From assembly GCA_002344975.1 (NCBI GenBank), contig DDUV01000094.1, forward strand, positions 29,514-93,513: DNA of 64,000 nt, in the 5' to 3' direction. The position numbers were made by a program, and so were the translations under genes. A model generated the notes under the pieces. That model did no database searches. It worked only from the letters and a program-made list of their open reading frames with translations, and was not told the DNA's origin. Positions within the stretch are counted from its first letter, which is position 1, and each line of letters starts with the position of its first letter. Below are positions 33,301 to 43,294 of this stretch, piece by piece. The stretch comes from Saprospiraceae bacterium UBA2329 (GTDB lineage: Bacteria > Bacteroidota > Bacteroidia > Chitinophagales > Saprospiraceae).

Positions 33301-34380
33301 TCACACGCTCTCCGTCTCCCCGCTTTTCTTCGGTTCGTAATGCCGGTTGATGATCGGCAACAGCAACAAACTCAGCAGGCCGATGAGCACGTTGGCGCCG
33401 AGGTTGACCGAAAAGAACGAAATATTGGCCCAGGAAAAGCTGTCGTCGCCGCCCACGCCATAGATGCCCAATGCCTGTTGCGCCATGAAGTGAAAGGTGC
33501 CCATGCCTGCCGGAGAAGGCACCACGACGCCCCAGGAGCCAAACACAAACACGGTGAGCGCCGTGCGCCAGGTGAGGTGCGCGGTGGGTTCAAACGCCGC
33601 AAAACACAACAGCGTCATCAGGAAATACATGACCCATATATTGACGGTGTGCGCCAAAAACAGGCTGGGGCGTTTCAAACTGCGCACGGTATTGATGCCC
33701 TGCCAGAAGCCAATGGCGATGTGGCGGATGCGCTGATAAATGCGGCTGGATTTTAACTGCCGGCGCAATAAATATACCGCCAGAACGACCACCGCCAGTG
33801 TGCCGAAACCCCACAATGCCAGATTGCCCAAGCCTCCCAGCAAATCGGCTACGGGCACATTTTTGCTGAAAAAGCCCCAAATCGGACCCGCCTCCACCAC
33901 CAAGGCTATGGCCGTGATACTGAGAATGCACAGCACGTCCATGATGCGATCTACCACGACGGCGCCCATGATTTTTTCTACCGGAATTTTCTCGTACTGC
34001 GACAAGGAGGCCGCCCGAACTACTTCGCCCATGCGGGGAATGGCCAAATTGGCAAAATACCCCAGAATGGTGGTGAGAAAAGTATTGATGAGCCGGGGCC
34101 GCGAGCCGAGCGGATGGAGCAGCATGTTGAGCCGGGCCGCCCGACTGACATTGCTGACGATGAAGGCTGCCAACACCAACGCAATCCAGGCGTAATTGAC
34201 TCTGCCGAAGTCGGCAATCACTTTTCGGGCCAGGCTGCAATCTTCGGGCGCAATGCCTTTGGCGCCGCATTCGGCCTGGAATGCAATGTTCTGGCCCCGG
34301 TAAACCCAGTACAAAATGCCCAAACCAATGCTGAGAAACAACAGGAATTTGAAGAACTGAATGATGTAAGTGCGATACAT
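33301..34380 (-). CDS. LPG-synthase transmembrane domain / flippase-like membrane protein
   Basis: A 359-residue membrane protein with about eight helices of the UPF0104 / lysylphosphatidylglycerol-synthase TM family (PF03706). The conserved segments NVSRAARLNMLL, GYFANLAIPRMGEVVRA and VVPSPAGMGTFHFMAQQAL match the family. It has only the membrane domain and no aminoacyl-transferase domain, so it is a putative lipid flippase or transporter, not an LPG synthase. Substrate unknown. Confidence 0.88.
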   Translation of the reverse strand: MYRTYIIQFFKFLLFLSIGLGILYWVYRGQNIAFQAECGAKGIAPEDCSLARKVIADFGRVNYAWIALVLAAFIVSNVSRAARLNMLLHPLGSRPRLINTFLTTILGYFANLAIPRMGEVVRAASLSQYEKIPVEKIMGAVVVDRIMDVLCILSITAIALVVEAGPIWGFFSKNVPVADLLGGLGNLALWGFGTLAVVVLAVYLLRRQLKSSRIYQRIRHIAIGFWQGINTVRSLKRPSLFLAHTVNIWVMYFLMTLLCFAAFEPTAHLTWRTALTVFVFGSWGVVVPSPAGMGTFHFMAQQALGIYGVGGDDSFSWANISFFSVNLGANVLIGLLSLLLLPIINRHYEPKKSGETESV

Positions 34381-34539
34381 GCGAGTGAATGTGATAATCC
34401 CGATTTCTATGTCATCGGGACAAGTTGTGCTGATTGCTCATCGCGATAAAACTGAACTCAGTGTTTGTTGGTACGCTTTGACGCCGCAAAAGAACGAAAA
34501 AAAATGCCGCCGCTTTGCAATAAACGAAGACTTAACGCA

Positions 34540-36873
34540 CTACAACACCCCTTTGTGCCGCCACCACAGCAACAGCAGCCCCGCCACGAGTACTCCCGCC
34601 GCAATGCCGATTTCGAGCCATTCCCTTTGTATTCTGTCAATGCGGCTCTGAACAAAGAACGGATTGGCGCCCGCCGGTGTGCCCAAGCCCGGTTTTAGTT
34701 CCCAGTTTTCGGGGTCATTGTTGTCCAAATGCGGCATCAGCAGGGCGAGCGTAAAAGCGGAATCAGTGGGGGGCAGTTGATACTGAATTTCATCTATCAG
34801 CGCGCCGTCTGCACTATACACAGCGATGCGGTCTTCGCGTTTGTGCAGGCCGAAATCCATGCCGCCCATCACATTGTGAGCCTGTGGGAAGACCTTCCGA
34901 AAGCGGGCCTCGTCGCGGCAAATGATGAGATAGTCTTTGGGACCGATGACGGCGGCGGGTAAAAGTGCTTCGTTGCGGGCGTCGGCCACGATCCAGCCGT
35001 CCAACCGAATGCGCTCTTTGGTGATGTTGTGCAATTCTATCCAGTCGCCGGCCTGCCCGTTCAAAGGGCATATTTCATTGATAATTAGCTTATTGGCCAA
35101 TGGGTGGCTATAGGGTTCAAACACTGCGCGCAGCGAAATGCCCTCCTTGCTCATCGGCAGCGCTATTTCCCGGCTGCCGATGCCCTCCGCATCGCCTTCC
35201 CAACGCACAAACCGGTAGCCCGGCAGCGCTATGGCCTTGAAATGCAAGGCTTGCCGCTCGAAATACCTGCCGGAGAAATCGCCTTCGGAAGCCTTCACCT
35301 CAATGTGATCGTTGACCAGCAAAGTGCCCCCGACGGAAGCAGTTGCACGGAGTTCGCGCAGCGGCCCGGTATGAAAACGGTTGGAAAGGTGCTGAAAAAC
35401 ATGATTTGGGCGATACGTCGCAAAATCGCGCATGATCTGCACTTGCCGCTCCCATTTGGCCTCGCTGAGCCGCCAGCGTTGGAGGTGCCGGGGCATTTCG
35501 GGCAGCAGGGTCCGGTACTTTTCCTCGATGGCCGCCAGCACGCGCTCGGAGTGAAAAGTGGTGTTGAGATGATCGCAAAAACGAAGGGTGAACGCCTGCC
35601 GGAAATCGGGGTTTTCGAGCAGCTTGCGCAAAATGAAGGTACTCCAGGGCGGATTGGGCCAGTGTGGGCCATCGGGTTCGGTGTGGAAAGCGAGGCTGTT
35701 GTTGCGCCAGGCTTTGGGGTCGTGCAGCCCGAATCCCCAGTCGGTATCGTACAGAATCCAGCGCCAGCGGCCCTCGGGCGTTTGCGGTCGCCAAAACTTG
35801 ATGTTGCCGCCTGCATCCTGATTGTCGAAATAAATCTGGGCAATCTGGTAGTTCATGAAGTTGTCCACATCCATTTGCGACTGCACCCAGGCGTAGTTGG
35901 CGGGTTCGGCCATGTTGCGCGATTGCAAAAACCTGAGCAGGCGCAGGTAGTGATTTTTTTTGCCGCGCCGCAGGTTGTCTCGGTGTTCCAGGAGGTCTAT
36001 GCTGTCTTTGTCCACCGGCTGGTGATCGGCGATGAAATAGCGGTTGATTTTTTCACGGATGTTATAAATGCCCCAGTATTCGCCATTGAGATAGACGTGC
36101 GCGGGCCGGTAGGCTTGTTTTTCCAAATCCCAGTCGTCGAGCAGGCCGCTCATCAGTGCATCGCGAAAATGGGCGCGTCCGAAATCGCTGCCTGCATTCC
36201 GCAGCACCAGAAATTTGCAACTTTTCGGCCCGTCCTCACCAAAAATCGGGTAGTGAAAGCGCTTCTCACCGTAGCGTTCGCGGGCTGCCAGGGTCAATGA
36301 TTTTTGTGGAAACAAGCGGCTCATGCCTCCAAAAAGCCTCATACCCATCTGGCTGTTGAACACGCTGCTGCCGTCGGTTTCAAAAAATTCTACATGCGCC
36401 ACCAATTCCCGCCTGCTCCAGAAATTGGCGCCTTCCTGCATGATGCTGCCCGTATCCAAGCGGTTGCCCGTCATAAACAAGCCGATGTCGGGGTCGAACA
36501 ACAAACCCGGCGGCACAGCTACCGACACTACCGGCAGGCTGCTCTTCGGCTCGCCGATGAAGTAAGCCTGAGCATCAGGACGACTCGCCTCTCCGTTGGG
36601 ATAAACGGCTACGGCGCGAACAACAGCACTTTTTTTCAGCAGGAAAGGACGTGTGTAACGGTGGGCTTGAGCATTGGGCTTGTTGCCGTCCAACGTGTAA
36701 TAAATGCGGGCGCCCTCCGATGCGGAAAGCCCTACGGTAACGGGTGTTTCATAAAAGCCCGACAACAGTGCAAAGTCAACCCCGGCAATGGATGCCTGCC
36801 CCCACAGCACGCTCCCGATACTGCACAGGAGCACCGACAGACATAGTTTCAGCGACTTCCATTTTGATACCAT
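34540..36873 (-). CDS. Membrane-anchored CotH-kinase family protein with lamin-tail domain
   Basis: A 777-residue protein. Signal peptide at ~8-25. A chitobiase/FN3-like domain spans ~36-100 (SEGARIYYTLDGNKPN). The CotH kinase-like region spans ~150-480 (LVLRNAGSDFGRAHFRDALM, ILYDTDWGFGLHDP with likely metal-binding Asp residues). A lamin-tail domain spans ~600-715 (LIINEICPLNGQAGDWIELHN). The end is a membrane helix (GIAAGVLVAGLLLLWWRH) followed by a basic tip instead of a T9SS sorting tail. CotH proteins phosphorylate extracellular proteins in spore-formers; the target here is unknown. Confidence 0.85.
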   Translation of the reverse strand: MVSKWKSLKLCLSVLLCSIGSVLWGQASIAGVDFALLSGFYETPVTVGLSASEGARIYYTLDGNKPNAQAHRYTRPFLLKKSAVVRAVAVYPNGEASRPDAQAYFIGEPKSSLPVVSVAVPPGLLFDPDIGLFMTGNRLDTGSIMQEGANFWSRRELVAHVEFFETDGSSVFNSQMGMRLFGGMSRLFPQKSLTLAARERYGEKRFHYPIFGEDGPKSCKFLVLRNAGSDFGRAHFRDALMSGLLDDWDLEKQAYRPAHVYLNGEYWGIYNIREKINRYFIADHQPVDKDSIDLLEHRDNLRRGKKNHYLRLLRFLQSRNMAEPANYAWVQSQMDVDNFMNYQIAQIYFDNQDAGGNIKFWRPQTPEGRWRWILYDTDWGFGLHDPKAWRNNSLAFHTEPDGPHWPNPPWSTFILRKLLENPDFRQAFTLRFCDHLNTTFHSERVLAAIEEKYRTLLPEMPRHLQRWRLSEAKWERQVQIMRDFATYRPNHVFQHLSNRFHTGPLRELRATASVGGTLLVNDHIEVKASEGDFSGRYFERQALHFKAIALPGYRFVRWEGDAEGIGSREIALPMSKEGISLRAVFEPYSHPLANKLIINEICPLNGQAGDWIELHNITKERIRLDGWIVADARNEALLPAAVIGPKDYLIICRDEARFRKVFPQAHNVMGGMDFGLHKREDRIAVYSADGALIDEIQYQLPPTDSAFTLALLMPHLDNNDPENWELKPGLGTPAGANPFFVQSRIDRIQREWLEIGIAAGVLVAGLLLLWWRHKGVL

Positions 36874-36993
36874 GTTCGAGAGATGATTGCAAGAACGGTG
36901 GAGTACAAGCTACTGGCCACAAGCCGCGAGCCTCAAGCTGCAAGCAAGCCGGCAGCCAGGCCAGTAGCCAACAGCCGGTCACAAACTGTAACT

Positions 36994-37497
36994 TCACTTC
37001 TTACCTGCCGCCGCCTTGATCTTTTCTTCCATGTCAAACTCATTGCCGGGAATGTAGCCCGTGTGCTCGTAAATCACGTTGCCTTTGGCGTCGAGGAGGA
37101 AGGTTTGCGGGATGCTCTGGAAATTGAGCGCCGCCGGCATAGCGCCGTTGGGGTCGGACAGGATGATGTACTCCCAGCCTTTGGATTCCACCATCGGGCC
37201 TACTTTTGCCAATGCGCGTTGCGTGTCAATGGTGACGGCCACGAGTTGTACGCCGTATTTCTCCTGCCATTCGGGGTACACTTCCGAGATGGCATCCAAC
37301 TCCTGCTGGCAGGGCTTGCACCAGGTGGCCCAAAAGCTGAGCACGGTGATTTTACCGCTTTGGGTGTATTTCTGGATGTTTACAGTTTTGCCGTCCAATG
37401 TTTTGATCTCCACCGAGGGGATGGATTTTTGGGCGGAAATGGCCGTGACGGAGGCGAGAAGGCAGAAAACGAAGGTAAAAAGTTGGATTCTGTTCAT
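36994..37497 (-). CDS. Periplasmic TlpA-like thioredoxin-fold protein
   Basis: A 167-residue protein with signal peptide (IQLFTFVFCLLASVTAISAQ) and a TlpA/ResA-type redox fold. The active site is WCKPC (C60, C63) in the context FWATWCKPCQQELDAI. A cis-Pro segment (QSIPQTFLLDAKG) and the substrate-face text follow normally. It likely reduces disulfides or acts in cytochrome maturation. It shares a compact divergent promoter region with the DUF6029 barrel gene, suggesting joint control. Confidence 0.9.
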   Translation of the reverse strand: MNRIQLFTFVFCLLASVTAISAQKSIPSVEIKTLDGKTVNIQKYTQSGKITVLSFWATWCKPCQQELDAISEVYPEWQEKYGVQLVAVTIDTQRALAKVGPMVESKGWEYIILSDPNGAMPAALNFQSIPQTFLLDAKGNVIYEHTGYIPGNEFDMEEKIKAAAGKK

Positions 37498-37527
37498 CTT
37501 TTGACAAATTTTTGAATGTGTAGAAAG

Positions 37528-37558
37528 TACCTTTGCGACAAAAGGTAACGCAAAGTTA
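37528..37558. promoter_or_regulatory. Overlapping divergent promoters (tlpA-like / DUF6029)
   Basis: TACCTTTG on the plus strand (37528-37535) faces right and TAACTTTG on the minus strand (37558-37551) faces left. The two start regions therefore interlock within ~30 bp. Their -10-like regions read into each other, so initiation at one may interfere with the other. Confidence 0.6.
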
Positions 37559-37606
37559 GGTAAATAGCATGTTGCGCTACTGCTAATGTTCTGTTAAACA
37601 CGAATT

Positions 37607-39301
37607 ATGAAACGCTTAGGTCATCTGCTCTGCACACTCATTTGCGCCTTCGTGGCCATTGCTCCTCTTGCTGCCCAAGACAACAACAGCGGCGGTAAAA
37701 TTTCGGGAAGCCTCCAACTCAATGCCAATTTCTTCATGCGCGATTCCCTCATCGGGGCCGCCAACACGCCGCAATACGACCGCCAATTATACGGCGGCGA
37801 ATCCTGGCTCAACCTCGCATACAGCAACTGGGGCTTCGACGTGGGCCTGCGTTTCGATCTGTTCAACAATTCCAACCTCCTCAATCCTACCGGCTCTTAC
37901 AGCGGCGAAGGTATCGGACGGTGGTACATTCAGAAAAAAATTGACAAGCTCGGCATCTATGGCGGCTACATCTACGACCAGATCGGCAGCGGCATCATTT
38001 TCAGAGCCTTTGAAGAGCGACCACTCTTGATTGACAACGCCTTGTTCGGCCTCCGCCTTAGCTACGACCTGCATCCCAACTGGAAAATCAAAGCCTTCAC
38101 CGGACGGCAAAAACAGCAGTTCAGCACTTACAATGCCACCATCCGGGGCATCAGTATAGATGGATTCATTGCGGCCAAAGATTCCACTTCCTCGTTTTCG
38201 CTGGCGCCGGGCTTCGGGGCAGTGGGTCGCACCCTCGACGACGAATCCATGAACTCTTTGGTGGCCATTCTCAATACCTATCCTCAAGACGACGCATTCA
38301 CACCCAAATACAATTCCTTTGCATTTTCGGCCTTCAACACCCTTACCGCAGGGCCGTTTACCTGGTATGTGGAGGGCGCCTACAAAACCCCGGACAACAT
38401 GAACGATCCGTTCGGCGTCATCATCCGCGACGGCGAACCCGTGACCGGGGATAAATTTATTTTTAAAGAAGGCACCGTGTTGTACTCCAGTTTCAGCTAT
38501 GCCGCCAAAGGTCTGGGCATTTCGCTGGAGGGCAAACGCACCGAAAATTTCAGCTTCCGCACGCGCCCGCAGGAACAGCTCAATCGCGGCTTGGTCAACT
38601 TCCTGCCGCCCATGGCCCGCGTGAACACCTACCGCCTCAATGCCCGCTACAACGCCGCCACACAGGAATTGGGCGAACTGGCCGTACAAGCCGACATCCG
38701 CTATGCGCCCAGCAAAAAAATAGCCTTCAACCTCAATGCCTCCAACATCACCGACCTGAACGACGTGCTTCTGTACCGGGAGTTTTTCTTCGACGTCACG
38801 TTCAAAAAAGACCGCATCTGGACACTGACCACGGGCGTTCAGCACCAGAACTACAATCAGGAGCGCTTCGAATTCAAGCCGGGCGTACCCAACGTGCAAA
38901 CCATCACGCCCTTTGCCGATTTTCTGTACAAATTCGACCGCAAAACCTCTATCCGCGTGGAAACGCAATACATGCACACCGGAATGGACGAGGCGGCAGG
39001 GTACAAACAAGACTACGGCGACTGGCTCTTCGGATTGGTAGAACTCAACTTGGCGCCGCGCTGGAGCTTCGTCGTTTCAGATATGTACAATGCCGGGCCG
39101 GGCAAAAACTCGCCCGCCGATGAAAACGGCAAGAAGCTCAAACTGCACTACCCGCGCTTCGATGTATTTTACACACTGAAGTCCAATCGCATCTCGCTCA
39201 GCTATATTAAGCAGGTAGAGGGCGTGGTTTGCACCGGCGGCATCTGCCGTTTGGAGCCGGCGTTCAGTGGGGTGCGCCTTTCCGTCAGTTCAACCTTCTG
39301 A
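37607..39301 (+). CDS. DUF6029-type outer-membrane beta-barrel protein
   Basis: A 564-residue protein with a signal peptide (LGHLLCTLICAFVAIAPLAAQ) and alternating hydrophobic beta-strands throughout, ending in SGVRLSVSSTF, a typical terminal barrel strand with final Phe. The text matches the Bacteroidota DUF6029 family of porin-like proteins. Two cysteines near the end (VVCTGGICRL) could form a disulfide, which would fit its divergent pairing with a thioredoxin-like gene (inference). Function unknown. Confidence 0.8.
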   Translation: MKRLGHLLCTLICAFVAIAPLAAQDNNSGGKISGSLQLNANFFMRDSLIGAANTPQYDRQLYGGESWLNLAYSNWGFDVGLRFDLFNNSNLLNPTGSYSGEGIGRWYIQKKIDKLGIYGGYIYDQIGSGIIFRAFEERPLLIDNALFGLRLSYDLHPNWKIKAFTGRQKQQFSTYNATIRGISIDGFIAAKDSTSSFSLAPGFGAVGRTLDDESMNSLVAILNTYPQDDAFTPKYNSFAFSAFNTLTAGPFTWYVEGAYKTPDNMNDPFGVIIRDGEPVTGDKFIFKEGTVLYSSFSYAAKGLGISLEGKRTENFSFRTRPQEQLNRGLVNFLPPMARVNTYRLNARYNAATQELGELAVQADIRYAPSKKIAFNLNASNITDLNDVLLYREFFFDVTFKKDRIWTLTTGVQHQNYNQERFEFKPGVPNVQTITPFADFLYKFDRKTSIRVETQYMHTGMDEAAGYKQDYGDWLFGLVELNLAPRWSFVVSDMYNAGPGKNSPADENGKKLKLHYPRFDVFYTLKSNRISLSYIKQVEGVVCTGGICRLEPAFSGVRLSVSSTF

Positions 39302-39384
39302 TCCTGCGCTTTTGCAATTTTATCATGAATGCGCTCTATTGGTAATCAGCACATCAGCACATTGTTCTATCAGCACATCAAGAT

Positions 39385-40158
39385 ATGTTTCTCGCCCAAC
39401 TCCTCTACTACATCGGCGCCCTCCTGAGCGTGCCCTTGCTGCCTGTTTTATATTTTCAAGGCAAAAAGCTGCGCAAAAACTTCCCGCGCCTGCCCGAACC
39501 GGAACACAATGTGCAGGGCCGCACAGAGGAAGGCGTTGGCGCGCCCATTCGCATATTGGCGCTGGGCGAGTCCACCATTGCCGGCGTGGGCGTTCAGGAC
39601 CACCGGCATGGGTTTACGGGAGAGTTGGCCGCGGCACTTTCTGCACACACAGGCCGTCCGGCAGAGTGGCAGGTAGTGGCCCGCAGCGGTTATGATGCCA
39701 AAGATGTCTTTCGGAAATTGACTCCCAAAATTCCTGATGCGCCCTATGACCTGATCGTCATCGGCCTGGGCGGCAACGACACTTTTTACCTCAACAGCCC
39801 GCTGCATTTTCGGCACAACATGGCCCACTTGGTGCGCCATCTCCGCGAACGCATGCCCGATACACCCATCGTCATAGCTGCCCTGCCGCCGATAGGAGTG
39901 TTTCCGGCCTTGCCCGGCTTGGTGCGGTCCGCACTGGGCGCCTTGGTACACCTGCACGGTTTTGCCATTCGCAACATTCCCCGCCGGTTTGCCAATGTTC
40001 ATTACCCCGGAGGCCCCATTCGGGCGCGCCGTTGGATGGACGACATTCACTCGCCGGAGCAGTTTTTCAGCGATGGCATCCACCCGTCCGCCGAAGCGTA
40101 TCGCCTCTGGGCCGTAGAAACCATGCGGTTTATAGCAGGGTGCGGATTGAAATGGTAA
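39385..40158 (+). CDS. SGNH/GDSL-family hydrolase
   Basis: A 257-residue SGNH hydrolase with an N-terminal membrane helix (LLYYIGALLSVPLLPVLYF). Catalytic blocks: block I LGESTIAGVG with S63, block III GLGGNDTF with Asn, block V DGIHPSAEAY with D230 and H233. Enzymes of this fold are esterases or lipases, often acting on acetylated sugars or lipids. With the membrane helix it probably works at the periplasmic face or on membrane lipids. Substrate unknown. Confidence 0.88.
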   Translation: MFLAQLLYYIGALLSVPLLPVLYFQGKKLRKNFPRLPEPEHNVQGRTEEGVGAPIRILALGESTIAGVGVQDHRHGFTGELAAALSAHTGRPAEWQVVARSGYDAKDVFRKLTPKIPDAPYDLIVIGLGGNDTFYLNSPLHFRHNMAHLVRHLRERMPDTPIVIAALPPIGVFPALPGLVRSALGALVHLHGFAIRNIPRRFANVHYPGGPIRARRWMDDIHSPEQFFSDGIHPSAEAYRLWAVETMRFIAGCGLKW

Positions 40159-40185
40159 ATCCTAAAAATTGATTGATCGCTGCTC

Positions 40186-40752
40186 ATGAGGTATCAACTC
40201 GCTGCCATCGGACTCATCATCGGTATCTTGCTGCCCTCAGCAAGTGCCGTGCTGATGTACCGGGTTGCCCGCAGCCAGATCAGGAGCCGCATAGAAGAAC
40301 AAATTGCAGCGGGCAAAGCAGAAGACGGTTTGGTTTTGCTGCATATTCCCCGCCGGTTGGAAGACCAGCCTAATGCTGATTTCAGGCGATTTCATGCTAC
40401 GGAATTCAGGTACAAAGGCATCATGTACGATGTTGTTCGTCAGGAGGCAAAAGGAGATACAACCTTGTACTGGTGCATTGCAGACATAGAAGATACGCAG
40501 CTCCAAAATCAATGGGATAACTACTGGGCACGAGGTTCCCGGTCCGACAACCCTGCTCAAAGAGCTGCCGAAGACCGACTGTTTCAATTTTGGCAGAGCT
40601 TGTTTGTGCATTCATTGCCGCCTGTAAACCATCTGTTTGGGAGCGGCGCATCGTCAAAACCCCGGCCATGCGCCAACAAGTACAGCTCTGTTTCACGCCC
40701 CATTCCCCAGCCGCCACCGGAACCTCTTTTCCCGGTTTTGGTACAATGCTGA
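40186..40752 (+). CDS. Uncharacterised membrane-anchored protein
   Basis: A 188-residue protein with one N-terminal membrane helix (AAIGLIIGILLPSASAVLMY), a charged region, and a proline-rich C-terminus (RPIPQPPPEPLFPV). The strings RGKVAR-type basic patch (RVARSQIRSRIEEQIAAG) and YWCIADIEDTQLQNQWDNYW give a distinct core, but I do not recognise a family. It lies 28 bp after the SGNH gene and 142 bp before the TonB-dependent receptor, all in one direction. Such short proteins next to TonB receptors are often metal-related accessory proteins, but nothing here proves it. Confidence 0.55.
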   Translation: MRYQLAAIGLIIGILLPSASAVLMYRVARSQIRSRIEEQIAAGKAEDGLVLLHIPRRLEDQPNADFRRFHATEFRYKGIMYDVVRQEAKGDTTLYWCIADIEDTQLQNQWDNYWARGSRSDNPAQRAAEDRLFQFWQSLFVHSLPPVNHLFGSGASSKPRPCANKYSSVSRPIPQPPPEPLFPVLVQC

Positions 40753-40894
40753 TTTTTGTTCGCTCGGATTTTCCTGTTTTGTGGTAATAATGATACGGCA
40801 CAAATCAGAGCGAGCATTGCCATTGTACATCTGAGGTATGCCGTTGGCGTCAAGTGTCGTCAATGGCCTGAGTTGTTTATTTAAAACACTAATA

Positions 40895-43294
40895 ATGAGA
40901 AATTTATATTTCATCTTGCTATGTTTGGTCTGCATGGCAAGTACTTCTGTATATGCCCAGACGCTCATCGTTCAACAGGCCGGCACCCGCCAGGCCTTAG
41001 AGGGCGTTACCATTACCTCGGCTTCCGCCAATGCAGTGACCGATGCCGCCGGCAAAGCCGATATTTCAACAATGAAATCGGATACCGGCGAAATACAAAT
41101 ACGCTCGGTGGGATTTGAAACCCTCCGTACCCGGTATGCTCTTTTGGAAAAACAGGGATTCATGGCCATCATGCAGGAAGACCGCATTTCATTGGATGCA
41201 GTGGTGGTTTCGGCCACGCGCTGGCAGCAGTCGCGCCGCGAAACACCCTTGAGAATCAGCACCATCGGAGCCAAAGAAGTGATGCTGCAAAACCCGCAAA
41301 CGGCTGCCGATCTCTTGTCGCTGTCGGGAGAAGTATTTATTCAAAAAAGTCAATTGGGCGGCGGCAGTCCCATGATTCGCGGTTTTGCCACCAATCGTGT
41401 GCTGCTCACGGTGGACGGCGTGCGCATGAACAACGCCATTTTTCGGAGCGGCAACCTGCAAAACGTCATTTCGCTCGATCCCTTTTCCATCCAGCGCACC
41501 GAGGTGGTGTACGGGCCGGGGTCGGTCATTTACGGCAGCGATGCCATCGGCGGCGTGATGCACTTTTCCACCTTAGAACCGGCGTTTTCCTCTGTGAATG
41601 CCAACGCGGCTGTTCGGTACGCTTCGGCCAACAACGAGAAGACCGGCCATGCAGATTTTTCGGTCGGAGGCAAAAAATTGGCTTTCGCCGGAAGCGCCAC
41701 CTTCAGCGATTACGACAACCTGTTGATGGGCAAAAACGGCCCCGACGACTACCTCCGGCCCCGCTATGTGATTCGCATCAACGGCCGGGATTCGGTGGTG
41801 GCCAATTCCAACCCGCGGCTTCAGGTGCCCAGCGCTTACAACCAGTTCAACTGGATGCACAAACTCCGGTGGGCGCCCGGCGAAAAATGGGAACTGCAAT
41901 ATGGGTTTCATTACTCGGCTACATCCGATTACTCGCGTTACGACCGCCTGCTTCGGCCCCGAGGCAACACGCTGCGCAGCGCCGAGTGGGACTACGGCCC
42001 GCAGATTTGGATGATGAACAACCTGTCGGCGGCGCATCATTCCGAAAGCAAATGGTTTGATAATGTGTCGTTTAGAGTGGCGCATCAGTTTTTTGAAGAA
42101 AGCCGCATAGAGCGCAATCTCAACAGCCTCACCCGAATGATTCGCACCGAAAAAGTGCATGCCCTTTCGGCCAATGTGGATTTTGAAAAGACACGCCAAA
42201 ACGGGCAGCGCTTTTTTTACGGATTGGAGGCCGTTTACAACAAGGTCGGCTCTACCGGCGAGGATGTAAACATCGAAACAGAGCTGCGCAGAGCGGCGCC
42301 CTCCCGCTATCCCGACGGCGCCCTGTGGTATTCCGCAGCAGCCTACCTCACCTGGAAGGCCCCGCTGAGCGAGCAACTGACCTTGCAAACCGGCGCCCGC
42401 TACAACATCGCAGGCTTGCAGGCGGAGTTTGATACTACCTTGTTTGTACTGCCTTTTGCAGAAGCCCGGCAGGCATCGGGCGCGCTGACAGGAAGCGTCG
42501 GGGTCATCTGGTCGCCGACGGCGCTGTGGTTGTTCAGTGCCAACGCGGCCTCCGGATTCCGCACGCCCAATGTGGACGATGTGGGCAAGGTGTTCGATTC
42601 TTCGCCCGGCTTTGTGGTGGTACCCAATGCAGACATCAGGCCGGAGTACGCTTACAATTTCGATCTGGGTATTGCGCGAACTTTCGGGAGTACATTGAAG
42701 GTAGATGTGACGGGCTTTTACACCTTATTAGACAATGCTTTGGTGCGCCGGAATTTCACCCTTAATGGCCAAGACAGCGTGTTGTATGGCGGCGAAATGA
42801 GCCGGGTGCAAGCCATTCAAAATGCGGCTGTCGCCAAAGTCTGGGGACTGCAATTGGGTTTGGAACTCAAGCTGCCGGCGGGTTTCGGCCTCCGAGTGCA
42901 CCACAACTTCCAGAAAGGCGAGGAGGAACTCGACAACGGCTCCGTTGCGCCCCTGCGCCATGCAGCGCCCTCGTTTGGAACTACCCGGCTCACCTGGAGC
43001 AACCGCAAATGGCAGGCCGAATTGAACCTGATATACAATGCGGAAGTAGCCAACGCGGATTTAGCGCCCGAAGAACAGGGCAAAGAATACCTCTACGCCC
43101 AAGACGCCGCCGGAAATCCCTACACGCCGGCCTGGCACACGATCAACCTGAAAACTTCGTATCAATTGGGCAACAGGGCCAATATCGGCTTCGGTATTGA
43201 AAACATCACCGACCAGCGCTACCGGCCTTATTCCTCCGGCATCACCGCGCCGGGCAGGAATTTTGTGGTCTCGCTGAGGGTGAAGGCAAGGTAG
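40895..43294 (+). CDS. TonB-dependent outer-membrane receptor
   Basis: A 799-residue receptor from ATG 40895 (signal peptide MRNLYFILLCLVCMASTSVYAQ). A short carboxypeptidase-regulatory-like beta domain (~25-100) is followed by the plug (~115-240: GGSPMIRGFATNRVLLTVDGVRMNNAIF, YGSDAIGGVMHF) and a 22-strand barrel to the end. The plug text with VRMNNAIFRSGNLQNV resembles heme/hemoglobin and siderophore receptors of Bacteroidota. The ligand is not certain. There is no SusD partner, arguing against a glycan receptor. Confidence 0.9.
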   Translation: MRNLYFILLCLVCMASTSVYAQTLIVQQAGTRQALEGVTITSASANAVTDAAGKADISTMKSDTGEIQIRSVGFETLRTRYALLEKQGFMAIMQEDRISLDAVVVSATRWQQSRRETPLRISTIGAKEVMLQNPQTAADLLSLSGEVFIQKSQLGGGSPMIRGFATNRVLLTVDGVRMNNAIFRSGNLQNVISLDPFSIQRTEVVYGPGSVIYGSDAIGGVMHFSTLEPAFSSVNANAAVRYASANNEKTGHADFSVGGKKLAFAGSATFSDYDNLLMGKNGPDDYLRPRYVIRINGRDSVVANSNPRLQVPSAYNQFNWMHKLRWAPGEKWELQYGFHYSATSDYSRYDRLLRPRGNTLRSAEWDYGPQIWMMNNLSAAHHSESKWFDNVSFRVAHQFFEESRIERNLNSLTRMIRTEKVHALSANVDFEKTRQNGQRFFYGLEAVYNKVGSTGEDVNIETELRRAAPSRYPDGALWYSAAAYLTWKAPLSEQLTLQTGARYNIAGLQAEFDTTLFVLPFAEARQASGALTGSVGVIWSPTALWLFSANAASGFRTPNVDDVGKVFDSSPGFVVVPNADIRPEYAYNFDLGIARTFGSTLKVDVTGFYTLLDNALVRRNFTLNGQDSVLYGGEMSRVQAIQNAAVAKVWGLQLGLELKLPAGFGLRVHHNFQKGEEELDNGSVAPLRHAAPSFGTTRLTWSNRKWQAELNLIYNAEVANADLAPEEQGKEYLYAQDAAGNPYTPAWHTINLKTSYQLGNRANIGFGIENITDQRYRPYSSGITAPGRNFVVSLRVKAR

